In this document: one piece after another, positions 8,524 to 16,900 of the stretch
Numbering within the stretch: the first letter of the stretch is position 1
Layout: every line of letters begins with the position of its first letter
NCBI GenBank assembly: GCA_964647625.1
Contig: CAZYHZ010000019.1
Span: forward strand, 8,642-72,641
Direction of reading: 5' to 3'
Source: DASRJG01 sp964647625
GTDB lineage: Bacteria; Acidobacteriota; Polarisedimenticolia; Polarisedimenticolales; DASRJG01
Length of the DNA: 64,000 nucleotides
Made by a program: the position numbers and the translations under genes
The notes under the pieces: model-generated
What the model was told of the DNA's origin: nothing
The model's database searches: none
Seen by the model: the letters and a program-made list of their open reading frames with translations, nothing else

Positions 8524-9767
8524 GCCGACCCGCCTTCGTTCCGGTAGAGACCTTGCCGTGTCCATGGGATCGCGTTCGATCCGGCGGGCGCGAACACCAC
8601 CTGGAACAACTGCAGCCACCCCGAGCCGAACGCGGCTTCCGAGCCCGCCAGATACAGATGCCACGTCCGCCGGAACCGGTCGTCGAAGCCGATCTCCCCG
8701 CGGCCGAGCGCGCTCTCGTACCGCAAGCGCCAATGCCTCACCGTTTGCGCGTAGTGCCGGCGCAAGTTCTCGACGTCGAGCACGCTCATCCGCGCGGGCG
8801 CGAGGACGCCGGACACCGCTTCGTCGAGGGTCGGCGCGTACGCCCCGGGGAAGATGCGCCGCCTGATCCACGGATCGAGCGGGGCCGCCCGGTCCCGCCC
8901 TATGAAGTGGAGGAGCCCTCGGCCCCGCTCGGGGTCGAGCGTGCGGGCGATCACACGACCCAGGTCGCGATAATTCCCGCGGCCGACGTGCTCGAGCATG
9001 CCGACCGATACGAACGCGTCGCAACGACCGGCGATGTCCCGGTAATCCGCCCGGCAAAACTCGACCCGCCCGGCCATCCCCTCGGATTCCGCGCGGCGGC
9101 GCGCCCAGTCGATCTGAGCTCTCGAGATGTTGTAAGCACGCACGCGAACGCCGTACTGCTTCGCCATGTGGAGCGCCAGCGCTCCCCATCCGCAACCGGC
9201 CTCGATCACGGTCTCGCCGGAGCGCAGTCCGAGCTTCCGGCACACCAGGTCCATCTTGGCGACCTGAGCTTGCTCGAGCGTGAGATCCGGATCCTCGAAA
9301 TACGCGCAGGTATAGACGAGCTCGTCGTCGAGCCACGACCGGTAGAAGTCGTTTCCGAGATCGTAGTGGTGGTGCACGTTGCGGTCGTCGTCTCCGAGCG
9401 AGTGCGGGATCAGCGTCCCGATCCGGGAGAACCACGACGGACGGGGCCGGGCCGCGAGCGCCCGGTAGACCGCTTCCAGGGCGCCGACGAGATCGCCCTC
9501 GACTTCGACCTCGCGCCGGGCGTACACATCGCCGAACCGCCCGACGGGATCGAGCGCGAGCGACAGCAGAGCCGCGCGATCGCGAAAACGGATCGTGGCC
9601 ATCGGCCGTCCGGCGACCTGCGCGGTGGACGCCTCGCCCAGGCAGAAACGAATCGGCGCCGGTCCGGCGAGCTCGGAAAGCTTCCGGAGCAGCCGCTCTT
9701 CGAGCGCGCCGAGCGTTCGTGATTGTGCACTGAGGGCAGGAGCCGCCGGTCGGAGGGTCGTTCCCAT
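8502..9767 (-). CDS. cfa: Cyclopropane-fatty-acyl-phospholipid synthase family SAM methyltransferase
   Basis: 421 residues. The CFA/mycolic-acid-synthase family transfers a methylene from S-adenosylmethionine to cis double bonds of membrane phospholipid acyl chains. Motifs: HHHYDLGNDFYRSWLDDELVY with CAYF (substrate region), VIEAGCGWGALALHMAKQYG (SAM motif I), AYNIS, and SVGMLEHVGRGNY (motif with the bicarbonate/base Glu). The N-terminal about 120 residues match the small lipid-binding domain of full-length CFA synthases, so the gene is complete. The start is secure: AAAGGAGG sits 8 bp before the ATG at 9767. It is first of a two-gene operon with the FAD reductase, whose start lies inside its 3' end. 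Confidence 0.92.
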   Translation of the reverse strand: MGTTLRPAAPALSAQSRTLGALEERLLRKLSELAGPAPIRFCLGEASTAQVAGRPMATIRFRDRAALLSLALDPVGRFGDVYARREVEVEGDLVGALEAVYRALAARPRPSWFSRIGTLIPHSLGDDDRNVHHHYDLGNDFYRSWLDDELVYTCAYFEDPDLTLEQAQVAKMDLVCRKLGLRSGETVIEAGCGWGALALHMAKQYGVRVRAYNISRAQIDWARRRAESEGMAGRVEFCRADYRDIAGRCDAFVSVGMLEHVGRGNYRDLGRVIARTLDPERGRGLLHFIGRDRAAPLDPWIRRRIFPGAYAPTLDEAVSGVLAPARMSVLDVENLRRHYAQTVRHWRLRYESALGRGEIGFDDRFRRTWHLYLAGSEAAFGSGWLQLFQVVFAPAGSNAIPWTRQGLYRNEGGSAWNAPTS

Positions 9768-9952
9768 CTCGGCCTCCTTTCGCGGTTCGGGTCGAATCGA
9801 GTGTACGCGCGGAGATCGGCAGTCGCTTTCGCGTCCGTTGTGTCCGCCCGCGGACGATCCGGACATAGGGCGGACACCGAAAGCCCACTAGGGCGCGACC
9901 GTTCGGCGGGCGTTGCGCTTGCGTGGCTTGACACGCAAGGAGGATCCTAAAC

Positions 9953-10036
9953 ATGCTCGACGCCTTGATGTTCCTCGTTCGCCTGATGGTTCAAGCCCCC
10001 GACGACAATCCCGAGCCGGTCGATCCTGTGGAGTGA
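9953..10036 (+). CDS. Small 27-residue protein with strong Shine-Dalgarno
   Basis: A short reading frame, MLDALMFLVRLMVQAPDDNP followed by EPVDPVE. AAGGAGG lies 11 bp before the ATG, the strongest ribosome site in this neighbourhood. The first 14 residues are hydrophobic and amphipathic with a single Arg; the tail is acidic and proline-rich. A 26-bp perfect palindrome follows 7 bp after the TGA. It lies between divergent cfa and the pseudo-receiver gene. No family is recognised. It could be a membrane-associated microprotein or a leader peptide for the downstream genes. Confidence 0.5.
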   Translation: MLDALMFLVRLMVQAPDDNPEPVDPVE

Positions 10037-10043
10037 GGACCGA

Positions 10044-10069
10044 GCGGGCCCGGCCGCGGCCGGGCCCGC
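10044..10069 (+). terminator. 26-bp perfect GC palindrome (possible terminator or regulatory hairpin)
   Basis: The sequence equals its own reverse complement over 26 bp and consists only of G and C (GCGGGCCCGGCCG then its complement). In RNA it would fold into a very stable hairpin just after the 27-codon gene. No U-run follows, so it is an atypical terminator; attenuation or transcript protection are alternatives. Confidence 0.4.
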
Positions 10070-10147
10070 AACTCCGGGCGCGGTCCATAGGAATTGACGG
10101 TTGGCGGACCCGTCGGCGTCGCCGCTTTCCGCTTACGAAACGCCGCC

Positions 10148-10176
10148 TTGACCCGAGGCCGTGCGTCCCGTACCGG
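10148..10176 (+). promoter_or_regulatory. Weak sigma-70-like promoter upstream of pseudo-receiver gene
   Basis: TTGACC (10148-10153), a 17-bp spacer, then TACCGG (10171-10176), about 28 bp before the ATG at 10204. The -35 is good and the -10 poor. It is listed because it is the only candidate between the palindrome and the operon. Confidence 0.25.
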
Positions 10177-10203
10177 ATAGGGATTCAACCGAGAGGAACT
10201 GCG

Positions 10204-10611
10204 ATGAGCGCTCTGGTCCTGATCCTCAGCACCGACCCCGAGATGAAGCAGCGACTCCGGCGCATCGCCGAGAGCGAAGGCGCCGACACGGTGCTCGCGG
10301 TCGACAACCATGACGCGATGCGGCTGTTCGCGCTGCGCGAGCCCGACATCACGCTTCTCGATGTCGACGCCGAGGTGGACTCCGCGCTCGAGCTGTGCCG
10401 GGACATGAAGAAGCTTCTCATCGGCCGGCGGCTGGTGGTCGTCGTGCTCGCCCCGCACGGAGCGCGGCTCGACGCGTTCGCCGCCGGCTGCGATGCGTTC
10501 GTCCCCGACTCGACCGACCCGCGGCCGATCGTGAGGACGGTTCGAAGATTCATGGCCGTCGTCAAGCGGCCGCGTCGCTCGCACGATCGCCCGATCGAGC
10601 TGAGTTCGTGA
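10204..10611 (+). CDS. Degenerate (pseudo-)receiver-domain protein
   Basis: 135 residues with the length and alternating pattern of a CheY-like receiver. The usual acidic pair is reduced to one Asp (LILSTDPEM), while the phospho-acceptor position is kept (ITLLDVDAE, about D52). The conserved Thr/Ser (VVVVLAPHG) and Lys (FVPDST) are absent. It is therefore unlikely to show normal phosphorylation-driven switching and may act as a protein-protein module. GAGAGGAAC precedes the ATG. Its TGA overlaps the GTG of the DUF4388 gene (GTGA, 10608-10611), so the two products are probably made together and may interact. Confidence 0.75.
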   Translation: MSALVLILSTDPEMKQRLRRIAESEGADTVLAVDNHDAMRLFALREPDITLLDVDAEVDSALELCRDMKKLLIGRRLVVVVLAPHGARLDAFAAGCDAFVPDSTDPRPIVRTVRRFMAVVKRPRRSHDRPIELSS

Positions 10612-11213
10612 GCCCCGTCTCCCGCCGCCGCGGCTTCGAGGGCGACCTCGAAGCGCTGAGCGTCGTCGAGCTCGTCCAGACTCTGTCGCTGGGCGGGCGG
10701 ACGGCGTGCGTCACGTTTCGATCCGGATCGGCGCAGGGCACGATCTGGCTCGTCGACGGCGCGATGAAGCACGCGACGTGCGGCTCGCTCTTCGGCGAGC
10801 TCGCCGTCTACGCGTTGGTGGAGTGGCCGACGGGACGCTTCATCGTGGAGGACGACATCGAATCACCGTGCCGCTCCATCACGGGCGACACGACTCAGCT
10901 CGTCCTCGAGTCGTTGCGTCGCATCGACGAGAAGGACGGGAGCGCAGCGGGGGAGGAGACGCGGCAGCTGCCGGTGGCGATCCCGGCTCACAAGTCGCGA
11001 ACGTCGGAGCGGCGCCAGCTGTTCACCGTGTGCGCGCTCTCGATGGTGATCGGCGCCGCCGTCGCCGCCACCGCCTACCGAGCCTGGCTTTCTCGCGAGT
11101 CCGAGGGCGTTCCGACTCTGATCGCGATGCACGCCGCCGACGGCTCGCCGACGGCCGCCGGAGAAAAGCCTCCGGTCAAGAAGGCGCTGCAGCCTGCGAA
11201 GCGGATCAAGTGA
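10608..11213 (+). CDS. DUF4388 (PATAN) domain protein with C-terminal membrane anchor
   Basis: 201 residues. Residues about 8-105 (RRRGFEGDLEALSVVELVQT, GGRTACVTF, GTIWLVDGAMKHATCGSLFG, WPTGRFIV) match the DUF4388/PATAN fold found in signalling proteins of deltaproteobacteria, cyanobacteria and acidobacteria. A single hydrophobic segment (LFTVCALSMVIGAAVAATAY, about 142-161) follows, then a short Lys/Pro-rich tail. Start: GTG overlapping the stop of the pseudo-receiver. PATAN domains usually sit beside receiver domains; here that partner is a separate overlapping gene. Topology by the positive-inside rule is ambiguous. The function is probably regulatory and the target is unknown. Confidence 0.75.
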   Translation: MSPVSRRRGFEGDLEALSVVELVQTLSLGGRTACVTFRSGSAQGTIWLVDGAMKHATCGSLFGELAVYALVEWPTGRFIVEDDIESPCRSITGDTTQLVLESLRRIDEKDGSAAGEETRQLPVAIPAHKSRTSERRQLFTVCALSMVIGAAVAATAYRAWLSRESEGVPTLIAMHAADGSPTAAGEKPPVKKALQPAKRIK

Positions 11214-11221
11214 ACGGTACG

Positions 11222-11262
11222 CGGGGGACGATTGGTCGCGCTTGACGAAGAACCGTCCCCCG
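11222..11262. terminator. Intergenic hairpin between convergent genes
   Basis: CGGGGGACG (11222-11230) and CGTCCCCCG (11254-11262) form a perfect 9-bp stem around a 23-nt loop, between the stops of the converging DUF4388 and secreted-protein genes. There is no U-run, so function as a bidirectional terminator is probable but not certain. Confidence 0.45.
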
Positions 11263-11269
11263 GGTTCGA

Positions 11270-11755
11270 TCAGTAATTGATCGTGCCTTCGAGATTCAGC
11301 GTGAACATGAAGTCGGGGTCCAGGTTGACGGGACCGCTGGCCGATCCGGTCGCTCCGTCGAACCGGCCGGTGCCGCCCGTGATCTGGAACGCAGCTTCGA
11401 TCTCACCCAAGGGGCCGAGATTGAATTGCGCCACGAAGTTCAGGGTGTCCCCGTCGGCCGCGGTGATCGTCCCCTGGATCTGGAACGTCTGCGGGTCGAG
11501 CTGACCGGTTGCGGTGAACAGACCAAGGTGCGTGGCCTGGCCGCCGAAATCGAACGCAAACGTCGAAAGGTCGATCTGGCCGCCCCCTTTGAGCTTGAAC
11601 GGACGCGAGACCGGCTGGGGCGCCTGAACCGGCGCGACGTACGAGGTCTTCAATCCGGCTGGCGGGGCCACGCTCTTGTTGGCGGCGAACGCGCCGAACG
11701 AAACGCAGGTCGACATCACGATGATGGAGAGACAGGTCTTCACGCTTCGCGTCAT
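11270..11755 (-). CDS. Small secreted protein of unknown function
   Basis: 161 residues. The N-terminus (KTCLSIIVMSTCVSFGAFAA) is a signal peptide cleaved near AFAA/NKS. The mature part is beta-rich and Gly/Asp-rich, with TFQIQGTITAADGDTLNF and AAFQITGGTGRFDGATGSAS. The ITGGTGRFxGATG pattern is typical of small exported beta-barrel-like proteins found widely in soil bacteria, some resembling allene-oxide-cyclase-like barrels; no enzymatic residue set is evident. AAGGGGGAT precedes the ATG. It stands alone and converges on the DUF4388 gene across a hairpin. Confidence 0.75.
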   Translation of the reverse strand: MTRSVKTCLSIIVMSTCVSFGAFAANKSVAPPAGLKTSYVAPVQAPQPVSRPFKLKGGGQIDLSTFAFDFGGQATHLGLFTATGQLDPQTFQIQGTITAADGDTLNFVAQFNLGPLGEIEAAFQITGGTGRFDGATGSASGPVNLDPDFMFTLNLEGTINY

Positions 11756-11870
11756 CTCGGATCCCCCTTCGCGGGCGCATTCCGCGCCTCGCCGGTCCAG
11801 TGGTTGGCTGTTGAAACCGCCTGTTATTTACGCAGAATCTCGATCCGGGCAAGCTCTTTTCGGCGCACGC

Positions 11871-13160
11871 TCATCGGACGCGCACCCCGTTTTTCATGAC
11901 GAACTTGATCTTGCGCATCGCGCCGACGTCTCGAGTCGGATCGCCCTCTGCGGCCGCGAGGTCGGCGAGCCATCCCGGGGCGATGCGCCCGATCCGGTCG
12001 CCCATGTGGAACACCTTCGCATTCCCGCTGGTCGCCGCGCGCATCGCGGCCAGGGGGCTCACGCCGTACTCGACCATCGCCTCGAGCTCGCGGACGTTGT
12101 CGCCGTGGGCGAAGACGCCCACGTCCCCGCCGAAGCACAGCGTCACGCCCGCGGCGATCGCCGCTCTCACGCTGGCGCGCTTCGCCGCCAGCTCGGCGGT
12201 CGGTGGCGATTGGCCCTTGACCCATCCGTCGAAATACTTGGCGTAGGCCTCGGATGCGGCGATCGTCGGGCAAAGCGCGACGCCGCGCTGCTTCATCAGC
12301 TCGAAGACCTCCGGGGTGCCGTCGCCTCCGTGCTCGATGGTATCGACGCCGGCCAGCGCCGCGCGGCGCATCCCCTCGGACGAGTTTGCGTGCGCGGCGA
12401 CGGGACGGCCGCCGTCGTGGGCCGTCTGGACGAGCCGGTCGAGCTCGGCCTGGCTGAACGTCGGCCGGGTCTCCCCGTCCGGCCCCCAGCGGTAGTCGGC
12501 GTAGACCTTGATCCAGTCCGCGCCGTGGCCGATCTGGCTGCGAACGACTCGGGCGACCTCGTCGGGCCCCGTCGCTTCCTCCGCCCCCTGCGGGACGTCG
12601 AACGCGTAGAACGACCGGCGCGGCCCGTACGTTCCGGTCGCGACGATCGCGCGCGTGGTCGCGAGGATGCGAGGTCCCGGAACGACGCCGGCGTCGATCG
12701 CGCGACGGATCTGGACGTCGCCGTCGGACGCTCCTTCGGTGCCGAGATCGCGCAGCGTCGTGACACCCGCCTCGAGGCTCGCCCTCGCGTGCGCCACCGC
12801 CTCCGCGACGCGGTAGGCCAGCGGCTCCTTGAGAACCTGATCGTCCCAAAGCTTCTCGTCGTACGGATGCAGGAACAGATGGGCGTGCCCTTCGATCAAA
12901 CCGGGAACGAGCGTCGTCCCCGGAAGCACGATGCGGATCGCATCCGGCGGCACCGCGAGATCGGCCTCGCGGCCGACGGACTCGATGCGAGCGCCCCGGA
13001 CGAGGACGGCTCGTCCACGCACCGGGGCGTCGGCGATGCCGTCCCAGATCGCGTCCGGAACGATCAGCGAAGCCGCCGGCGATCGCACGGGCGGCGCAGC
13101 GTGCGCCGCGCCGAGCCAATCGATCGCCGCGGCGACCGCGAGAACCGAGACGAGCTTCAC
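11871..13160 (-). CDS. Exported metal-dependent amidohydrolase
   Basis: 429 residues. Signal peptide MKLVSVLAVAAAIDWLGAAHA. Amidohydrolase superfamily, imidazolonepropionase/prolidase-like branch: metal ligands HxH (EGHAHLF, H92/H94), a probable carboxylated Lys K218 (DWIKVYADY), His257 (AAHANSS), His277 (IEHGGD) and Asp346 (CFGGDVG). These enzymes hydrolyse amide or cyclic amide bonds; relatives act on dipeptides or drug-like amides, but the substrate cannot be assigned. The small beta-sandwich is built from both ends (VLVRGARIESVG and the C-terminal VMKNGVRVR). The GTG at 13160 gives an intact signal peptide. It lies 22 bp downstream of pabA/trpG and is probably co-transcribed. Confidence 0.87.
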   Translation of the reverse strand: MKLVSVLAVAAAIDWLGAAHAAPPVRSPAASLIVPDAIWDGIADAPVRGRAVLVRGARIESVGREADLAVPPDAIRIVLPGTTLVPGLIEGHAHLFLHPYDEKLWDDQVLKEPLAYRVAEAVAHARASLEAGVTTLRDLGTEGASDGDVQIRRAIDAGVVPGPRILATTRAIVATGTYGPRRSFYAFDVPQGAEEATGPDEVARVVRSQIGHGADWIKVYADYRWGPDGETRPTFSQAELDRLVQTAHDGGRPVAAHANSSEGMRRAALAGVDTIEHGGDGTPEVFELMKQRGVALCPTIAASEAYAKYFDGWVKGQSPPTAELAAKRASVRAAIAAGVTLCFGGDVGVFAHGDNVRELEAMVEYGVSPLAAMRAATSGNAKVFHMGDRIGRIAPGWLADLAAAEGDPTRDVGAMRKIKFVMKNGVRVR

Positions 13161-13182
13161 GAAAGACGTGCCCTCGCGCGGA

Positions 13183-13770
<588 letters not shown>

Positions 13771-13919
13771 GGCTCCTCCTCCTCGGTGCCATCGTACCGT
13801 TGAGTCCCAAAAACGTAATCGGGACGGGATATCGAGGCCCGGAAGCCGACGGGAACCCCATCCATATATAAATGCTGGTCTGCGCCTCGAGCCTTGGGTA
13901 AGTTCACTCGGGTTAGCTG

Positions 13920-16900
13920 ATGCGCGCCACGGGCCGGATTGAGTCGATCGCTCTCGTCGTCGCCCTGCTCGCGGCGGAAGGCGCCCGCGCGGCGGCGCCG
14001 CGCAATCTGAGCCGCGCCGAACGCATTCGATACCAGGCGGCGATCGAAAACGTCTACCAGACGCATCGAATCTGGCCGTCCGGCAACCGAAGCCCGAGGC
14101 CGGTGCTCGACTCCCCTGGAGATCGAGCCTGGATCGAGGCAAAGGTCGACGACACCCTCGCGAAGTCCGCCGCGCTCGAGTCCCTGTGGCACCACCCGAT
14201 CACCGCCGAGCAGCTCCAGGCGGAGATCGATCGCATGGCTCGGGACACGCGCGACGGGAACGTGCTCCGCGAGCTGTTCGATGCGCTGGACGACGATCCC
14301 TACGTCATTGCCGAGACACTCGCGCGCCAGGCGCTGGCCGACCGGTTGATCCGGGACTGGTACGCCCGAGATCCCCGCTTCCACGGTGCGCTCCGGACCA
14401 AGCTCGACGCCGCCCTCGATCGCTGCCGCAGCGCCTCCTGTCTCGCTGGACTCGGCGGGCAACGTCAGGAGACCACGTGGCATCACGGTCCGGCCGATCC
14501 GTCGGCCCGCGTGATGCCGCTGGACGACGACGCGTGGCAGAAGACGCTCTCGAAGCTCGCACGATCGTTCGACGCCCCGGCAGCACGGCTGCCGCTCGAA
14601 ACGTTGAGCCCCCTCGAAGAAACCGACGACGCATTCGTCGTCCGGTCGGTTCGGAGGCAGAGCGCGGGCGAGCTGACGACGGTGTCCTTCGTTTGGCCCA
14701 AGCGCACGTTCGATGCGTGGTGGGCGACCGCCCGCGGCGCCATGGAATCGGAGATCCCTGCGATTCGCGCGGCGTACACGCTTCCGGTTCCCTCGACCGC
14801 GGCGTGCACGAACGACTCCTGGACGGCGACCCGCCTCGATGCGCCGGCCGGAACCCGCGCTCACACGGCCGTCTGGACGGGCGCCGAGATGATCGTCTGG
14901 GGCGGATTCGACGGCGTCGCCGATACGAATACGGGTGGACGCTACAACCCCGCAACGGACACGTGGACCGCCCTGCCCGCAAGCGGCGCTCCGCTGCCCC
15001 GCCAGCACCACAGCGCGGTGTGGACGGGGACGAAGATGATCGTGTGGGGAGGCCGGACTTCGGCCGGCACCCCGTTCGGCGACGGCGCGGCACTCGATCC
15101 CGCATCGGGAATCTGGACGCCGACGAGCGTCACCGACGCGGCCTCTCCCCGGAGCGATCACGAGGCGGCCTGGACCGGGACGCAGATGATCGTCTGGGGC
15201 GGCGTGGGCGCGATCGGCGTGCTCGGCACCGGCGGCCGTTACGATCCATCGACCAACGCGTGGGCCGCCATGTCGATCGGAGGCGCGCCGAGCGCTCGCT
15301 CGGGACACACGATGACTTGGACGGGGTCGCGCCTCGTGGTCTGGGGGGGGTCGGACTCATCGGGCTATCTGGACACGGGCGCGCGGTACAACCCCTCGAA
15401 CGACACCTGGATCGCGATGCCGGCGACCGGTCCCGTGCCGAGCGCGCGGGCCGATCACTCGGCCGTGTGGACCGGAAGCGAAGTGATCTTCTGGGGCGGC
15501 GCAAGCTCCGCCGGAAACGAGAACACCGGTGCGCGCTTCGATCCGGTGTCGAACACCTGGACCAGCGCAACCTCGATCTCGGGTGCTACGCCCTCGGGCC
15601 GCCGGCTTCACACCGCCGTGTGGACCGGCACGGAGATGATCGTCTGGGGCGGCGTGGGCAACACCGGTTATCTCGACACCGGTGCGCGCTACGACCCTGT
15701 CTCCGATTCGTGGACCGCGACGGCGCCCGGGCCCAGCGGACGCGCCGAGCAAGTCGCCGTATGGAGCGGGAGCGAGATGTTGGTCTGGGGCGGCCTGGGC
15801 TTTTCGGGGCAAGTCAACACCGGCGGCCGGTACGCTCCCTCGACGGACAGCTGGGTCCCGATCTCGACCGGGCCCGGGGTTCCATCCGAGCGATACGCTC
15901 ACACCGCCGTCTGGACGGGCACCGAGATGATCGTCTGGGGCGGCTACAACGGCACTTACCTCGCGACCGGCGGACGCTACGTCGCCGCGACCGATAGCTG
16001 GGTCCCGACACCGCTCGATCCTGGAGCTCCGACGGGGCGGTACAACCACACGGCCGTGTGGACCGGCAGCACGATGATCGTCTGGGGCGGCTACAACGAC
16101 GGCTACCTCAACACCGGAAGCCGCTACGATCCGGCGGCCGACCAGTGGGCACCGACGTCGATGGACGTCAACCTCCCACCGGGGTGCCAGGGGCACTCCG
16201 CCGTCTGGACCGGTACCGACATGATCGTGTGGGGCGGCTTCAACGGGCTCTACTTGAACAGCGGCGGGCGCTATCGGCCGTCGGCGGACGCGTGGGCGCC
16301 GACGTCGACGGACACCGGAGTCCCCATGGGGCGGCTCGGTCACGTCGCCGCCTGGACCGGCGCGCGCATGATCGTCTGGGGCGGCATGAGCAACGGCGCC
16401 TATCTCAGCGACGGCGCGCAGTACGATCCGCTCGCCGATACGTGGACTGCGACGTCCCGGGGCGCGAACCTGCCGGTCGGCCGCTACCAGTCGTCCGCCG
16501 TGTGGACCGGATCCGTGATGCTCGTCTGGGGAGGACTCAACGACGGAACGTACCTGAACAGCGGCGGCCGGTACGACCCCGTCGCGGACTCGTGGACGCC
16601 GACCTCGCTCGGCACCGACTGTCCCCTCGCGCGCAGCGGCCACACCGCGATCTGGACCGGGCTCGACATGATCGTCTGGGGCGGCTCGAACGGATCCGCG
16701 CTGAATTCCGGCGCGCGGTATTCGCCCCCGACCGACTCGTGGGTAGCGATCTCGTCGGGCGCAAACGTGCCCAGCCCGCGACAGCTCCACACCGCGATCT
16801 GGAGCGGGGCCGAGATGATCGTCTGGGGCGGCAGCGGAAGCGGGCCGGGAAACTCGGGAGGACGCTATTGCGTGTGCGCGGGAACGGGAACGTACTACCG

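Noticed and set aside
7453..9954. Single long minus-strand frame of 833 codons joining upstream sequence to the FAD reductase
   Set aside because: Only the part from about 8523 has reductase motifs; the preceding part is an out-of-frame shadow of the CFA synthase gene.
9928..9956. TTGACA as a -35 box for the 27-codon gene
   Set aside because: A -10 at 17 bp would overlap the start codon and does not match; the true promoter must be elsewhere.
14860..16870. Regularly spaced repeats resembling a CRISPR array or satellite
   Set aside because: The period is set by kelch blades in a continuous coding frame; repeat copies differ and no spacers or cas genes are present.
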